A stretch of 43,624 nt of DNA from contig JAJZJB010000004.1 of NCBI GenBank assembly GCA_021810375.1, positions 1 through 43,624 on the forward strand, written 5' to 3'. The first letter of the stretch is position 1. Each line of letters begins with the position of its first letter. This document shows, in pieces, positions 1-8,024 of the stretch. A model generated the notes under the pieces. It was not told the DNA's origin. It searched no databases and saw nothing but the letters and a program-made list of their open reading frames with translations. This DNA comes from Microcaldota archaeon. Its GTDB lineage: Archaea; Micrarchaeota; Micrarchaeia; Micrarchaeales; CABMGC01. A program made the position numbers and the translations under genes.

Positions 1-872
1 AGATGGATGGCTCCGGCTATAGACGTGCCAGACATTGCTAGGACATCGAATTGCGAAGGCAAGGACGAAGAGTCGTTGAGCACATACATATAACCGTTGC
101 TAGGATCGTATATCATAGGATTGGTTGGACTTGAATAATAGCTACCAGAAGACAGAACTATATGCGTTAACTGAGATGTACCTGATATAATAGAGAGATT
201 GCCTTCGAATGTGATTGCATATATGTATCCGTTCTTCGGATCGTATGAGAGGTACTCGGGATTGAATCCGGAGATTGATACATTAGCAACGAATGAGGTT
301 CCAGACAGTATTGTTACATCGTTCGTATTATCCTGTGCAACGTATACATAGCCGTTGCTGGCATCATAAGCTAGCTGGTAGGAGTATAGATAGACGTTAT
401 AAGTTGATACAACGCTGGTGCCAGAGATTATTGCGACATTCTTGTAGTCTGCCACATACACATAGCCATCGCTAGGATCATAGACAGACCAGTGCGGACT
501 GTTATGGGAGAGTGCTATGGTAGCTACCACGGATGTGCCGGATATGACTGAAACATTAGAACCGCCGTTGTTAGATACATATACATAACCATTTCCAGAG
601 TCATATGACGCCCATATAGGATCTGAGCCCACAGTTATAGTTGCAACTACTGACGTGCCTGAGAGGACCGTTACCGTATCCGAATTGGAGTTTAGTATGT
701 AAATATAGCCATTTCCTGAGTCATAGACCCCGTATTCGGGGCTAGAACCCACGCTTACATTCGCAATCACTGAATTGCCAGATAGCACCGTTACCTGGTT
801 GGTGTTTGTATCCAGTACATAGACATATCCGTTTGCAGAATCGTTTAAGGCATAATCAGGATATGATTTCGC
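1..872 (-). repeat. Second beta-propeller (seven repeats seen, continues beyond window)
   Basis: Seven YVTN-type units of about 40 residues run from SYPDYALND to the window edge, with consensus GYVYV, then TVLSGTS or VAIISGTS. The block begins right after the ALCGS...ECSF strand of the fourth Ig-like module, the same place at which the first propeller is inserted into the third module. If the pattern holds, the missing second half of that Ig module lies beyond the left edge. Confidence 0.8.
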
Positions 873-3575
873 AGGGAGCGGAATTGACTGGCCAGAGACA
901 AACGAACATTCTGTAGAGGTTGAAGCCGATCCGCAGAGGGCATTGCCCCACTGAGCCGAGAAGGTATTGCTGCCTGGCATCTTTGCAAGCCATTGATACG
1001 AATATGGAGATGTGCCACCATAAGCGCCGTTTGAAGACATATATGCAGTCTGACCCGAGGTAATGGCATTTGTAGCCGGATATGCAGGATATACCAATAA
1101 TGGCGGCACTGTTACAATAATATTTGCAGACGCAGAGTTGGCAGTAGCAGGCGTAGATTCTGAGTCGGTGGCCTGGAGCTTAAAGTTGTATACTCCCGTA
1201 GGTATGGCCAACGGACTTGTTGCCTGGAGTATAGATACCGTTCCTGAGCCGTAATTCTCTACGTATACGAGGCCGTTGTTCGCAATCGAGAAGATGGGCT
1301 CGGATCCAACAGATATCTGTGCAGCGGCTGAAGAACCGCTTATGGCAGTGACAGTACCTGAACCATAGTTAGTCACATATACGTAACCGGAATATGGGTC
1401 GCCATTGAGGCTTATCGAAGTAGGATTATTGCCTACGGGAATTGTAGCTCCAAGGCTAGTGCCGAGTACATAGAGTGGAACTTGCACTACGGCACCGGAT
1501 CCTGCATCGAGGACATCTATGCCTCCATCATAAGGACCTAATGTTCCTGCAATAGGCTCGCTGCCTACGGATAAGGTAAGTTCAATTGTTGTTCCAGATA
1601 TCTCCGTGACTGTGCCAGAACCATAATTAAGGATGTCTATTACACTCTGGTCTTGCAGTGCGTAATCAGGCTCGCTGCCTACGGAGATTGTCGATGTAAC
1701 GCTAGTACCGGAGATAACCGAGACAGTACCGGAGCCGTAGTTAGGTATGTATACATAATTGTTAGTATCATATGCGCCGAACTCAGGCTGACTACCTACA
1801 GATATAGTAGCTATTACTGATGTCCCGGATATTACCGACACTGTTCCTGAGCCATAGTTTTCAACGTACACGTACCCGTCATAAGGATCGTATACTTCAG
1901 ATTTTGGATTATTGCCTACAGATACCGTGGCTATTACAACAGTATTGGAGATAACAGAGACAGTTCCTGAGCCCTTGTTAGCAACATAGACATATCCGTT
2001 TCCCGAGTCATATACAGCATATGCAGGGTCCGAACCCACAAGCATGTTTGCTATAACTGATGTTCCAGAGAACACCATTACGTTGCTGGTAGCATAATCA
2101 AGCACATATACATAACCATTGCCGGAGTCATTGACCGCATAGTAGGGGGTCTGGCCTATAGGCACTGCGCCAAATGCCGTGCTGGCAGCGCACTGTGGCG
2201 TCTGCGCTGTGCTTCCGCACAATGCATTTGCCTCTGTCGCAGTATATGTAACGCTGTTTGGAGTAGTGGCAAGCCACTGGTATGCGTATGGCAGTTCTCC
2301 ACCATAAGCGCCGTTGGATGTCACATATGCAACTTGCTCCTGGGCTACAGAGTTGCTTACAGGATATGGGGCATATACCGCCAGTGGGAAATATGGTACA
2401 AGTGTTACTGTAACAGCATTGGTTGTTTTGGTGACTGGCAATGGTTCTGAGTCAATGACTTGGAGCTTGAACATGTAGTTGCCTGGAGGTGTAAGCGTAT
2501 TGGCAGCGAACTTGCAAGTGGTTGTGGTAGCAGATGAACCGCAGAGAGTGTTTGCCTGGGTTGCTGAGAACGAAACGCCGTTAGCGGTAGTTGCAAGCCA
2601 TTGGTAGTTATATGGGGCTATGCCACCAGTTGCACCGCTATCTGACACATATGCGGTCTGGCCAAACGCTATCTCGTTAGTGGCAGGGTAGGGATCTGGA
2701 ATCTCTAGCGTGTATAGCGTCTGCACGGTTATTGCTGACGATCCAGAGGATATCTGCGTGTTTGCAGGCGCTTCGGAGTCGGTTACCTGGAACTCGAATT
2801 TGTATGTTCCAGTAGTAGTTGATGTGGTAGTGGAGAAGGCGCATGTTAGCGTCTGTGCAGAAGAGCCGCAGAGAGTGTTTGCCTCTGAAGCAGTATATGT
2901 ATTGCCTCCGACAACAGTAGCGAGCCATTGGTAATGATACGGTGTCAGGCCGCCAGATACAGTATCCGTTATGTATTGAGTCTGGGTCTGGGTTATGGTA
3001 TTCACCTGCGGTGTAGGCTGATACACGACAAGTCCAGTTGGGGCAGTTATGAATGAGGTAAGTGCTACTGGCAGGGAGGATATCTTAGTCTCAAGGGAAC
3101 CGTATAGAGTATGCTGGTACCCGGTAAACACATCAGCATACCTGATCGCCACGGTGCCTTTAAATGGCGTTCCAATAGATGACGAATAGGGACCATTAGG
3201 CCCATAGCATTGGGCAGTATATGTGTGGGAGGAGCCGGAATTCTGCAGGTAACTGGTGGCCTGGAACGTTGCAGAAGCATTGTTAACACTACACGATATC
3301 CCGGTCACATTTACCTGTTTGCCCGTTGTCTGAAGTATGGTTACGGACAGGATGCCGTTTGAGCTTACATACGCATTCTGGCAATAGAAATCGGCTCCAA
3401 GATTGCATGTAGTAACTGAAGAGTTGAAGAATCCGAAGCTGTAAAGGGCAATAAGCACTATGACAATTATTATTATTGCCCAGCCATAAGTCGTCAGGTA
3501 CTCTATTGCACTCTGCGGCCTTGACGTCCTTTTGCGTTTTATTGCGCTACTGCTCTGCCTCGGCTTCCTGGGCAT
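1..3575 (-). CDS. Giant propeller/Ig-like cell-surface protein (partial, C-terminus outside window)
   Basis: One uninterrupted minus-strand reading frame of at least 1191 codons starts at the ATG at 3575 and has no stop before the window edge. Residues 1-20 are hydrophilic and basic. Residues 21-50 (QSAIEYLTTYGWAI followed by a hydrophobic stretch) resemble archaeal class III (prepilin-like) signal peptides, so it is probably an exported protein anchored by its N-terminus. An extracellular region with several Cys follows (to about residue 185), then four Ig/PKD-like modules with the signature PYxYQWLA, xALCG and QxTDSE, then YVTN-type beta-propeller repeats (GYVYV.N.GSGTVSVISGTS) inserted into the third and fourth modules. 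A TATA box 22 nt upstream suggests a leaderless mRNA. The gene follows S5, where L30, L15 and SecY would be expected. Role is probably adhesion or cell-wall structure (inference). Start and frame are clear; partners and ligand are unknown. Confidence 0.85.
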   Translation of the reverse strand, partial: MPRKPRQSSSAIKRKRTSRPQSAIEYLTTYGWAIIIIVIVLIALYSFGFFNSSVTTCNLGADFYCQNAYVSSNGILSVTILQTTGKQVNVTGISCSVNNASATFQATSYLQNSGSSHTYTAQCYGPNGPYSSSIGTPFKGTVAIRYADVFTGYQHTLYGSLETKISSLPVALTSFITAPTGLVVYQPTPQVNTITQTQTQYITDTVSGGLTPYHYQWLATVVGGNTYTASEANTLCGSSAQTLTCAFSTTTSTTTGTYKFEFQVTDSEAPANTQISSGSSAITVQTLYTLEIPDPYPATNEIAFGQTAYVSDSGATGGIAPYNYQWLATTANGVSFSATQANTLCGSSATTTTCKFAANTLTPPGNYMFKLQVIDSEPLPVTKTTNAVTVTLVPYFPLAVYAPYPVSNSVAQEQVAYVTSNGAYGGELPYAYQWLATTPNSVTYTATEANALCGSTAQTPQCAASTAFGAVPIGQTPYYAVNDSGNGYVYVLDYATSNVMVFSGTSVIANMLVGSDPAYAVYDSGNGYVYVANKGSGTVSVISNTVVIATVSVGNNPKSEVYDPYDGYVYVENYGSGTVSVISGTSVIATISVGSQPEFGAYDTNNYVYIPNYGSGTVSVISGTSVTSTISVGSEPDYALQDQSVIDILNYGSGTVTEISGTTIELTLSVGSEPIAGTLGPYDGGIDVLDAGSGAVVQVPLYVLGTSLGATIPVGNNPTSISLNGDPYSGYVYVTNYGSGTVTAISGSSAAAQISVGSEPIFSIANNGLVYVENYGSGTVSILQATSPLAIPTGVYNFKLQATDSESTPATANSASANIIVTVPPLLVYPAYPATNAITSGQTAYMSSNGAYGGTSPYSYQWLAKMPGSNTFSAQWGNALCGSASTSTECSFVSGQSIPLPAKSYPDYALNDSANGYVYVLDTNTNQVTVLSGNSVIANVSVGSSPEYGVYDSGNGYIYILNSNSDTVTVLSGTSVVATITVGSDPIWASYDSGNGYVYVSNNGGSNVSVISGTSVVATIALSHNSPHWSVYDPSDGYVYVADYKNVAIISGTSVVSTYNVYLYSYQLAYDASNGYVYVAQDNTNDVTILSGTSFVANVSISGFNPEYLSYDPKNGYIYAITFEGNLSIISGTSQLTHIVLSSGSYYSSPTNPMIYDPSNGYMYVLNDSSSLPSQFDVLAMSGTSIAGAIH
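873..3010 (-). repeat. Four Ig/PKD-like modules
   Basis: The signature PY(H/N/A/S)YQWLA is encoded near 2920-2940, 2592-2613, 2269-2290 and 983-1008. Each is followed by an ALCGS/TLCGS motif and a second Cys about ten residues later, and closes with G.Y.F..Q.TDSE. Spacing between the first three is about 325 nt; between the third and fourth it is about 1285 nt because the first propeller is inserted. The paired Cys of each module probably form a disulfide (inference). Confidence 0.75.
1226..2163 (-). repeat. First beta-propeller: eight YVTN-type repeats
   Basis: Translated on the minus strand, this segment holds eight successive units of about 40 residues of the form GS.P.YAVYDSGNGYVYV, then N.GSGTVSVISGTS, then IATISV. 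Units 5 and 6 are the most divergent. A set of 7-8 such units closes a beta-propeller in the YVTN/NHL-like families. The block interrupts an Ig-like module: the part before it ends in ALCGS...QC and the part after resumes with TGVYNFKLQATDSES. Confidence 0.85.
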
Positions 3576-3590
3576 GGATATGCCTGCCCA

Positions 3591-3600
3591 GTATATAAAT
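3591..3600 (-). promoter_or_regulatory. TATA box of the giant surface protein gene
   Basis: Minus-strand ATTTATATAC is centred about 21-22 nt before the ATG at 3575, just downstream of the S5 stop codon. This spacing places transcription start at or next to the start codon, as in leaderless archaeal mRNAs, and shows the gene has its own promoter rather than depending only on the ribosomal operon. Confidence 0.6.
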
Positions 3601-3613
3601 AAAAGGTTTGTGG

Positions 3614-4288
3614 TCAGGCCTTGGGCTTCTGCAGTGCCTCTATGTTCTTTAGTTCGTAGAGCTTGGCCAGTGCCTTATACGTTGCCAATGACATATTATA
3701 TACGTCCCTTGTCCTGCCCCTTGAGAAGGTCCAGACGTCTTTCACTCCTGCAAGCTCCAGTACCGATCTCACGGTATCGCTTGCGACTATGCCAACCCCT
3801 TTCGGTGCAGGCTTGAGTATCACTTCTGCGCTCCCGCACTTGGCGCTCAGCCTGAGCGGGAGGCTGTGCGGCGTGTTGCATTCGCACTCCTGCGAGCCGC
3901 AGCCAAGGTTTACAGAGATTATGTGCTTTTTTGCATCCCTTATGCCAGTATCTATGGCAGGTTTTGCCTCGGTGTCTTTTCCGACGCCTATGCCTATGTG
4001 GCCGTTTCTGTCCCCTACCACGACTGTTGCCCTGAACTTCTGCTTCCTGTTGTTCTTGGTCATTCTCTGGACAGATGCTATCTCGAGAACCTTGTCCTCC
4101 ATGCCGGGAAGCAGCGTGTCAACTACTTCGGTCTCCTTTATCGGCTTTCCGGTTGCGAAGATCTGCTCTAGTGAGGTTATTGTGCCTGCCTTGACCTGCT
4201 GGCCTATTTTTGTCTTTGGCTCCCATGTGCCAAGCGTATTCTCCTCTTCGTCGAAGTCTCTTCTCCTTTCTCTCCTATCACTTTCCAT
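3614..4288 (-). CDS. rps5: 30S ribosomal protein uS5
   Basis: A 224-residue protein of the archaeal/eukaryotic uS5 type. The double-stranded RNA-binding region (FRATVVVGDRNGHIGIG) is at about residues 85-101, followed by the archaeal Cys-containing segment CGSQECECNTPHS and the C-terminal domain KPAPKGVGIVAS...LAGVKDVWTFSRG. It belongs to the decoding and mRNA-entry region of the 30S subunit. It is the last ribosomal gene of this operon. Its start lies inside the end of L18 (11-bp overlap), implying translational coupling. The N-terminus is longer and more acidic/basic than in many archaeal S5. Confidence 0.97.
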   Translation of the reverse strand: MESDRRERRRDFDEEENTLGTWEPKTKIGQQVKAGTITSLEQIFATGKPIKETEVVDTLLPGMEDKVLEIASVQRMTKNNRKQKFRATVVVGDRNGHIGIGVGKDTEAKPAIDTGIRDAKKHIISVNLGCGSQECECNTPHSLPLRLSAKCGSAEVILKPAPKGVGIVASDTVRSVLELAGVKDVWTFSRGRTRDVYNMSLATYKALAKLYELKNIEALQKPKA

Positions 4289-4859
4289 TCAATATCTCCT
4301 CCCTTACCTTGTTGAAAAGGCTTGCCAGTGTCTCTGGCTCCTTTCCCTCCTTTATGTAGCTGCCGTACTGCTTCTGGTACTTCTCAGGGCTCTTCTCTTT
4401 AAGCTCCTTCACATATTTAACGTCAGAGTAGTTATATACCTTGGCATCTACCTGTGCCCCACTCCTTACCTTTAGCCCTGCATCTATGCACCCTCTTGCA
4501 AATGCAAACGGTATGGAATTCTTCACAGGAGAGCTTATGCCTATGTCAAGCACAAGTTCCTGGTCCTTGAGCTCCTTGTTTGCAACAGCCTTCTTTGCAA
4601 GCAGCGCTCCGACAAGATATGCGGTTGGACGGTTTGCCCTTGATGGCCAGCCGCGCTTTGAGAGCTCATTCGAGTCGGCATATGCAAGGGTAAGATCCCC
4701 AGTCTCCGTGTACTTAGATATGTGGCCGATAATCCTCTTGTTCGTCTTCCTGACCACTACGCGGTTCATTCCGCCCTTTACTGCGGCGAACCTCTTTTTA
4801 TAGTTGGTCTTGGCTTCCCGCCTCCTCCTGAACTGGAGCTGCCGTATCGTCTTGCGCAT
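4278..4859 (-). CDS. rpl18: 50S ribosomal protein uL18
   Basis: An archaeal-type uL18 that binds 5S rRNA in the central protuberance. Recognisable segments are RRRREAKTNYKKR near the N-terminus, the NKRIIGHISKYTETGD strand, RANRPTAYLVGALLAKKA and the C-terminal tail KYVKELKEKSPEKYQKQYGS. I chose the ATG at 4859 because a GGTGAT ribosome binding site stands 6 nt before it; a GTG at 4868 lies within that site and is unlikely to be used. It sits between L19e and S5 as in other archaeal spc operons. Confidence 0.96.
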   Translation of the reverse strand: MRKTIRQLQFRRRREAKTNYKKRFAAVKGGMNRVVVRKTNKRIIGHISKYTETGDLTLAYADSNELSKRGWPSRANRPTAYLVGALLAKKAVANKELKDQELVLDIGISSPVKNSIPFAFARGCIDAGLKVRSGAQVDAKVYNYSDVKYVKELKEKSPEKYQKQYGSYIKEGKEPETLASLFNKVREEILNGK

Positions 4860-4864
4860 AAATA

Positions 4865-5362
4865 TCACCGGTACTGTTTGCTTATTTCCTCATTTATCTT
4901 CTTGATTTCCTCGTCGGTTATCACGATTCCCTGATCCCTAAGGTGTATAACCAGGGCTGCTTTGTTGGCATATACATTTCCCTTGACCTGACCGTAGAGC
5001 GTATTGAATGTTGCCGTATCAAGTTTCTGAAGCTCCTTGAGCTTCTTCAGGAATGTTCTCTGCGACCTTACTTTCTTCTCCCAGGAGATGCCACGGCGTG
5101 CTTGCCTTGTTCCGCGCCTTCTGCCTATTCCCCTCCTTCTTCCTTCGGCCCTCTTTTCCTTAAGGATCTTTGACCTTGAGCTTGCGTTATGCTTTGCCTT
5201 GAGCGCAAATATGCCTCCGGATTTTATGAGCCTTCTTACATCGTCGCGCGTTATTGCCTTCTCAGCGTCCTCTAGAGAGGCACTGCTTATCCGTATGGAG
5301 CTGGATCCCCTGTGCAGCAGGTCGCTTGCGACCCTCTTTGCGAATTTTATTGTCATATACAT
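4865..5362 (-). CDS. rpl19e: 50S ribosomal protein eL19
   Basis: eL19, absent from bacteria. The N-terminal part TIKFAKRVASDLLHRG and the basic central segment GRRRGIGRRRGTRQARRG are typical, followed by a long helical C-terminus (SWEKKVRSQRTFLKKLKEL). It binds 23S rRNA and contributes to bridges to the small subunit. Two ATGs are possible, 5362 (overlapping the L32e stop as TGATG, suggesting reinitiation) and 5356; the second would shorten the protein by two residues. Confidence 0.95.
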   Translation of the reverse strand: MYMTIKFAKRVASDLLHRGSSSIRISSASLEDAEKAITRDDVRRLIKSGGIFALKAKHNASSRSKILKEKRAEGRRRGIGRRRGTRQARRGISWEKKVRSQRTFLKKLKELQKLDTATFNTLYGQVKGNVYANKAALVIHLRDQGIVITDEEIKKINEEISKQYR

Positions 5363-5718
5363 CAGGCCTTGTTCACTATCCTCACATTGTTCTTGTCCGC
5401 TATCCCGCGCAGCACTGACCTCTTCCTTGATGATAGGTCATGTGCAAACCTTACTACCCTAGAGCCATTGCCTTGTATCACGGCCATGAGCTCATTCTGG
5501 TTGTGGATTAGGACCTCGAATGAGCCATCGGGCCTTGCATAGCGTGTCTTCTCGCTGTTCTTGTATCCTATACTCGGTGTTGCGCCAAGCTCCTTCTTCT
5601 TGACCCGTTTCTTGCTGTCTATTCCGCGCTGGCTTCTCCATCTCTCCTTGACCCTCTTCCTATTTGGTGCACCGAAGTTCGGAACATAGAATTTTGGATG
5701 CTTTCTCTTTGCTATCAT
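5362..5718 (-). CDS. rpl32e: 50S ribosomal protein eL32
   Basis: eL32, 118 residues. Seen in the sequence are the KRKHPKFYVPNFGAPNRKRV start, WRSQRGIDSKKR, and the ATPSIGYKNSEKTRY segment shared by archaeal and eukaryotic L32. The ATG at 5718 is preferred because GGAGGA lies about 7 nt upstream; the ATG at 5724 directly abuts that site. Longer in-frame extensions run through the L6 gene and are not credible. It is co-transcribed with L6 and L19e. Confidence 0.95.
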   Translation of the reverse strand: MIAKRKHPKFYVPNFGAPNRKRVKERWRSQRGIDSKKRVKKKELGATPSIGYKNSEKTRYARPDGSFEVLIHNQNELMAVIQGNGSRVVRFAHDLSSRKRSVLRGIADKNNVRIVNKA

Positions 5719-5720
5719 AA

Positions 5721-6263
5721 TCATTCCTCCTTTGCCGGGTATATGCCGTCCTGAAAGACGCGGGTGTCCTGACCGCGTGCATGGCACGCATGCATTATGT
5801 TGGTCATTGTCTGGCCGACATCGTACTTGTCCGCGCCAGTTATCTTAACGTCCTGGCCCTTTACCTCAACCTTGGTATCCCCGACTATCCTTGCGCGCCT
5901 TGGTATTTTCTCGCCGAAGATGTTCTTTATGAAGAAATCCTTCCCCTTTATCTCGGTTGACATGGGGAAGTGGGCGAATATTATGGTCATCTTCTTCTCT
6001 ATACCGTCATTGACTGTGGTGATGGAGCCCTTTACCTCTGTTGTCAGGGCCATCGAGGCGAGCTTTGCCTTTTCCTGCAGCTTCTTGTTCTTGGTAAGGC
6101 TTATTGATATCTTATTCCCTTCGACCTTCACATCAAGGAGTCGCAGGTCGACCCTCTTTACAGTAGACCCGCGTTTTCCCTGTATTGTCATCGCGCTGCC
6201 TTCCAGCTTAACGTTGACTCCTGACGGAATCTCTATCTGTGAAATCTCTGCCATGGGAACCAT
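5721..6263 (-). CDS. rpl6: 50S ribosomal protein uL6
   Basis: uL6, about 180 residues. It shows the two-fold uL6 layout: an N-terminal domain (IEIPSGVNVKLEGSAMTIQG) and a C-terminal domain (IPRRARIVGDTKVEVKG, then DKYDVGQTMTNI). It sits near the GTPase-factor binding site of the 50S subunit. The start could be 6263 (TGATG overlap with the S8 stop) or 6254 (MAEISQ, the usual N-terminus of archaeal L6); I give the longer form. Confidence 0.95.
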   Translation of the reverse strand: MVPMAEISQIEIPSGVNVKLEGSAMTIQGKRGSTVKRVDLRLLDVKVEGNKISISLTKNKKLQEKAKLASMALTTEVKGSITTVNDGIEKKMTIIFAHFPMSTEIKGKDFFIKNIFGEKIPRRARIVGDTKVEVKGQDVKITGADKYDVGQTMTNIMHACHARGQDTRVFQDGIYPAKEE

Positions 6264-6646
6264 CAATATACGTATGCGAGAAGCCTTCCTCCTAGGCGCT
6301 TAGCCTTTGCCTCGTTGTTTGTCATTATGCCTTTCGAAGTTGATACTATGAGTATGCCGAAGTGCACGCTTGGTATGTAACGCTCCTCGAACTTCTGGAA
6401 CATTCCCGTAGTTACCGGATACCTAGGCTTTATTACTCCTATGTCATTTATTTTCTTCGAGAGCGTTATCCTGAGCTTCTTGAACCTGCCTTCCTTGACC
6501 TCTTCAAGATTGCCTATGTAATCATTGGCCTTCATGAGCTCAAGCACCGAGCGTATGAGTTTCGTGGACGGTACATCGCACTCGTAAAATCCCTTTGCCT
6601 CATAGACTTTTATCTTGTTTATAGTATCTGCGAAAAGATCTACCAT
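6263..6646 (-). CDS. rps8: 30S ribosomal protein uS8
   Basis: uS8, 127 residues, of the archaeal/eukaryotic S15A type. It begins VDLFADTINKIKVYEAKG and ends with the conserved core FGILIVSTSKGIMTNNEAK. It binds helix 21 of 16S rRNA early in 30S assembly. The start is fixed by a GGTGA ribosome binding site immediately downstream of the S14 stop codon. Its place between S14 and L6 is the standard archaeal one. Confidence 0.96.
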   Translation of the reverse strand: MVDLFADTINKIKVYEAKGFYECDVPSTKLIRSVLELMKANDYIGNLEEVKEGRFKKLRITLSKKINDIGVIKPRYPVTTGMFQKFEERYIPSVHFGILIVSTSKGIMTNNEAKAKRLGGRLLAYVY

Positions 6647-6650
6647 TATC

Positions 6651-6809
6651 TCACCTGAATTTGTCGAAGCCTATCTCCGGAGCCACTTCCCTGAAACATC
6701 TCCTGCAGACATAAAGGCTGTATGAACGTATGAGAGCGCGGGAGCTTCCGCATATCCTGCACTTTCTCATATTCTTACCTTTGTATCTGAGCTCATAGCT
6801 TATCTTCAT
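6651..6809 (-). CDS. rps14: 30S ribosomal protein uS14 (zinc-binding, 52 aa)
   Basis: A short gene between L5 and S8 coding for 52 residues. It contains CRICGSS at residues 17-23 and CRRCFRE at 35-41, giving the C-x2-C...C-x2-C zinc site of the short uS14 form, and ends EIGFDKFR as in archaea. uS14 binds the head of the 30S subunit. Start ATG 6809 follows the L5-S14 gap with a GATGAT sequence upstream; the stop overlaps the ribosome binding site of S8. Nothing is missing from this small protein. Confidence 0.95.
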   Translation of the reverse strand: MKISYELRYKGKNMRKCRICGSSRALIRSYSLYVCRRCFREVAPEIGFDKFR

Positions 6810-6813
6810 ATCA

Positions 6814-7344
6814 TCATCTCTCTTTCCCCATTATCTTGGCACCGAACCTTGTTTCTATGAATCCCTGCAGCTCCTCCTTAGGTATGTTCCTGTGCCATAC
6901 GCCTACCCGGCTTGCCTTTCTCCGCCTGAGCTCGACCCTCTTGCCGCGCCTGCCAAATGCGGCATTGATGTTCATTCCAAGCATGCCTATCTTTGGGTCG
7001 TACTTGACCCCTGAGAAGTATATGTACTCGCTTATGCCGAAGTTGAGGGAGTTGTTAGCTATGGCATTCTCCTGCACGGTATTGTTATTTGCCTCCAGAG
7101 CCCTCTTTAGCAGCGAATATGCATCATCGCCGCGCAGTGTGACCATTGCGCCTATTACCTGTCCTTTCCTTATCTTTAGTTCAGGTTCCCTGCGTTTAGC
7201 TGTTGTAGCAACGGCAGACCTCCCGGTCAGCTTCTCGAGCAGAGCCCTGGCTCCGGAATAGGTGTCTTCCTTGTCACCTATGCCTATGTTCACGACAAGC
7301 TTCTCGAGCCTGATTTCCCTCATAGGATTCTCTTTTCCGTTCAT
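6814..7344 (-). CDS. rpl5: 50S ribosomal protein uL5
   Basis: Archaeal uL5, 176 residues, which binds 5S rRNA and contacts the small subunit. Seen in order: MREIRLEKLVVNIGIGDK, the KRREPELKIRKGQ segment, the YIYFSGVKYDPKIGMLGM region and a basic C-terminus GRRGKRVELRRRKASR. The ATG at 7344 has a GGAGA ribosome binding site 6 nt upstream; the ATG at 7350 abuts that site. It overlaps nothing and follows S4e by 2 nt. Confidence 0.96.
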   Translation of the reverse strand: MNGKENPMREIRLEKLVVNIGIGDKEDTYSGARALLEKLTGRSAVATTAKRREPELKIRKGQVIGAMVTLRGDDAYSLLKRALEANNNTVQENAIANNSLNFGISEYIYFSGVKYDPKIGMLGMNINAAFGRRGKRVELRRRKASRVGVWHRNIPKEELQGFIETRFGAKIMGKER

Positions 7345-7346
7345 GT

Positions 7347-8024
7347 TCATTCTCCTATTACCATCACATTGTCAACAAGCGTCAGGAATGTCCCTTTTCC
7401 GCTGTCAACCTCAACCGTAGATGCCCTGGTGGCCGTTCCTGTGTTTATCCCTTTTATGGTGCCGCTCTCCGAAGCATGGGTGCCCTTTATCACATAACAC
7501 CTGGCGCCGCTGGAGAATTTAACTATGGATTTCACTGCATTGTCTTTTACTGCTACGGAATCATTGACCTTGACCTCGTTCTTCCCTTCAAGGACAGAGC
7601 CGTCGTAAAGCCTGAGCATGACTTTGTTCTTCTTGCCGAGGTATTTGCCGATTACCTTTACATACCTGTCGGTTGTTGGCTTGTCGTCCACCCTTATGGC
7701 GCCCTTTTTAGCCACGTCTATCCTGTACGAAGCCCCGGTTGGCTTGAGCGTTATCATATCACCGAAACCTACAGGATATCGCTTGTCCCTGACCTGCTTG
7801 CCGTTTATTAGGACGTTGCCATTCTTTATGAGTATGCCTGCCTCTCTCGAATCTGCTGCTACGCCCATCTTCTCCTTGAGCAGCGTGACCAGGGCTATGC
7901 TGTTCTCTAACGTATGCCTTCCCGGGTTCTGCTTCGTTACATAGGTAGAGACCTTGCGGTCTATGCGCATGTACTTGCTTGCAGCGAACCGATTCATGTG
8001 CCTGCTGTTTCCTTTCCTTGCCAT
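7347..8024 (-). CDS. rps4e: 30S ribosomal protein eS4
   Basis: eS4, 225 residues, found in archaea and eukaryotes. The N-terminal S4-type RNA-binding region contains NSIALVTLLKEKMGVAAD and ILIKNGNVLINGKQVRD, the middle carries the GDMITLKP segment, and the C-terminus has a KOW-like part (GTHASESGTIKGI). The start ATG overlaps the L24 stop codon as TAATG, so translation of the two is coupled. Confidence 0.96.
   Translation of the reverse strand: MARKGNSRHMNRFAASKYMRIDRKVSTYVTKQNPGRHTLENSIALVTLLKEKMGVAADSREAGILIKNGNVLINGKQVRDKRYPVGFGDMITLKPTGASYRIDVAKKGAIRVDDKPTTDRYVKVIGKYLGKKNKVMLRLYDGSVLEGKNEVKVNDSVAVKDNAVKSIVKFSSGARCYVIKGTHASESGTIKGINTGTATRASTVEVDSGKGTFLTLVDNVMVIGE

Noticed and set aside
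1-3000. Regularly spaced DNA repeats that might suggest CRISPR or satellite DNA
   Set aside because: The periodicity (about 120 nt) follows protein repeats of 40 residues; the DNA copies diverge at third codon positions and no spacers of constant length exist.
293-3289. Several 60-90 codon frames on both strands inside the first 3.5 kb
   Set aside because: They lie in other frames of one continuous minus-strand reading frame of more than 1190 codons whose translation is clearly repetitive and domain-like.
3663-4475. Plus-strand frame of 270 codons over S5/L18
   Set aside because: It is a shadow of the ribosomal protein genes on the other strand; the minus frames match known families over their whole length.
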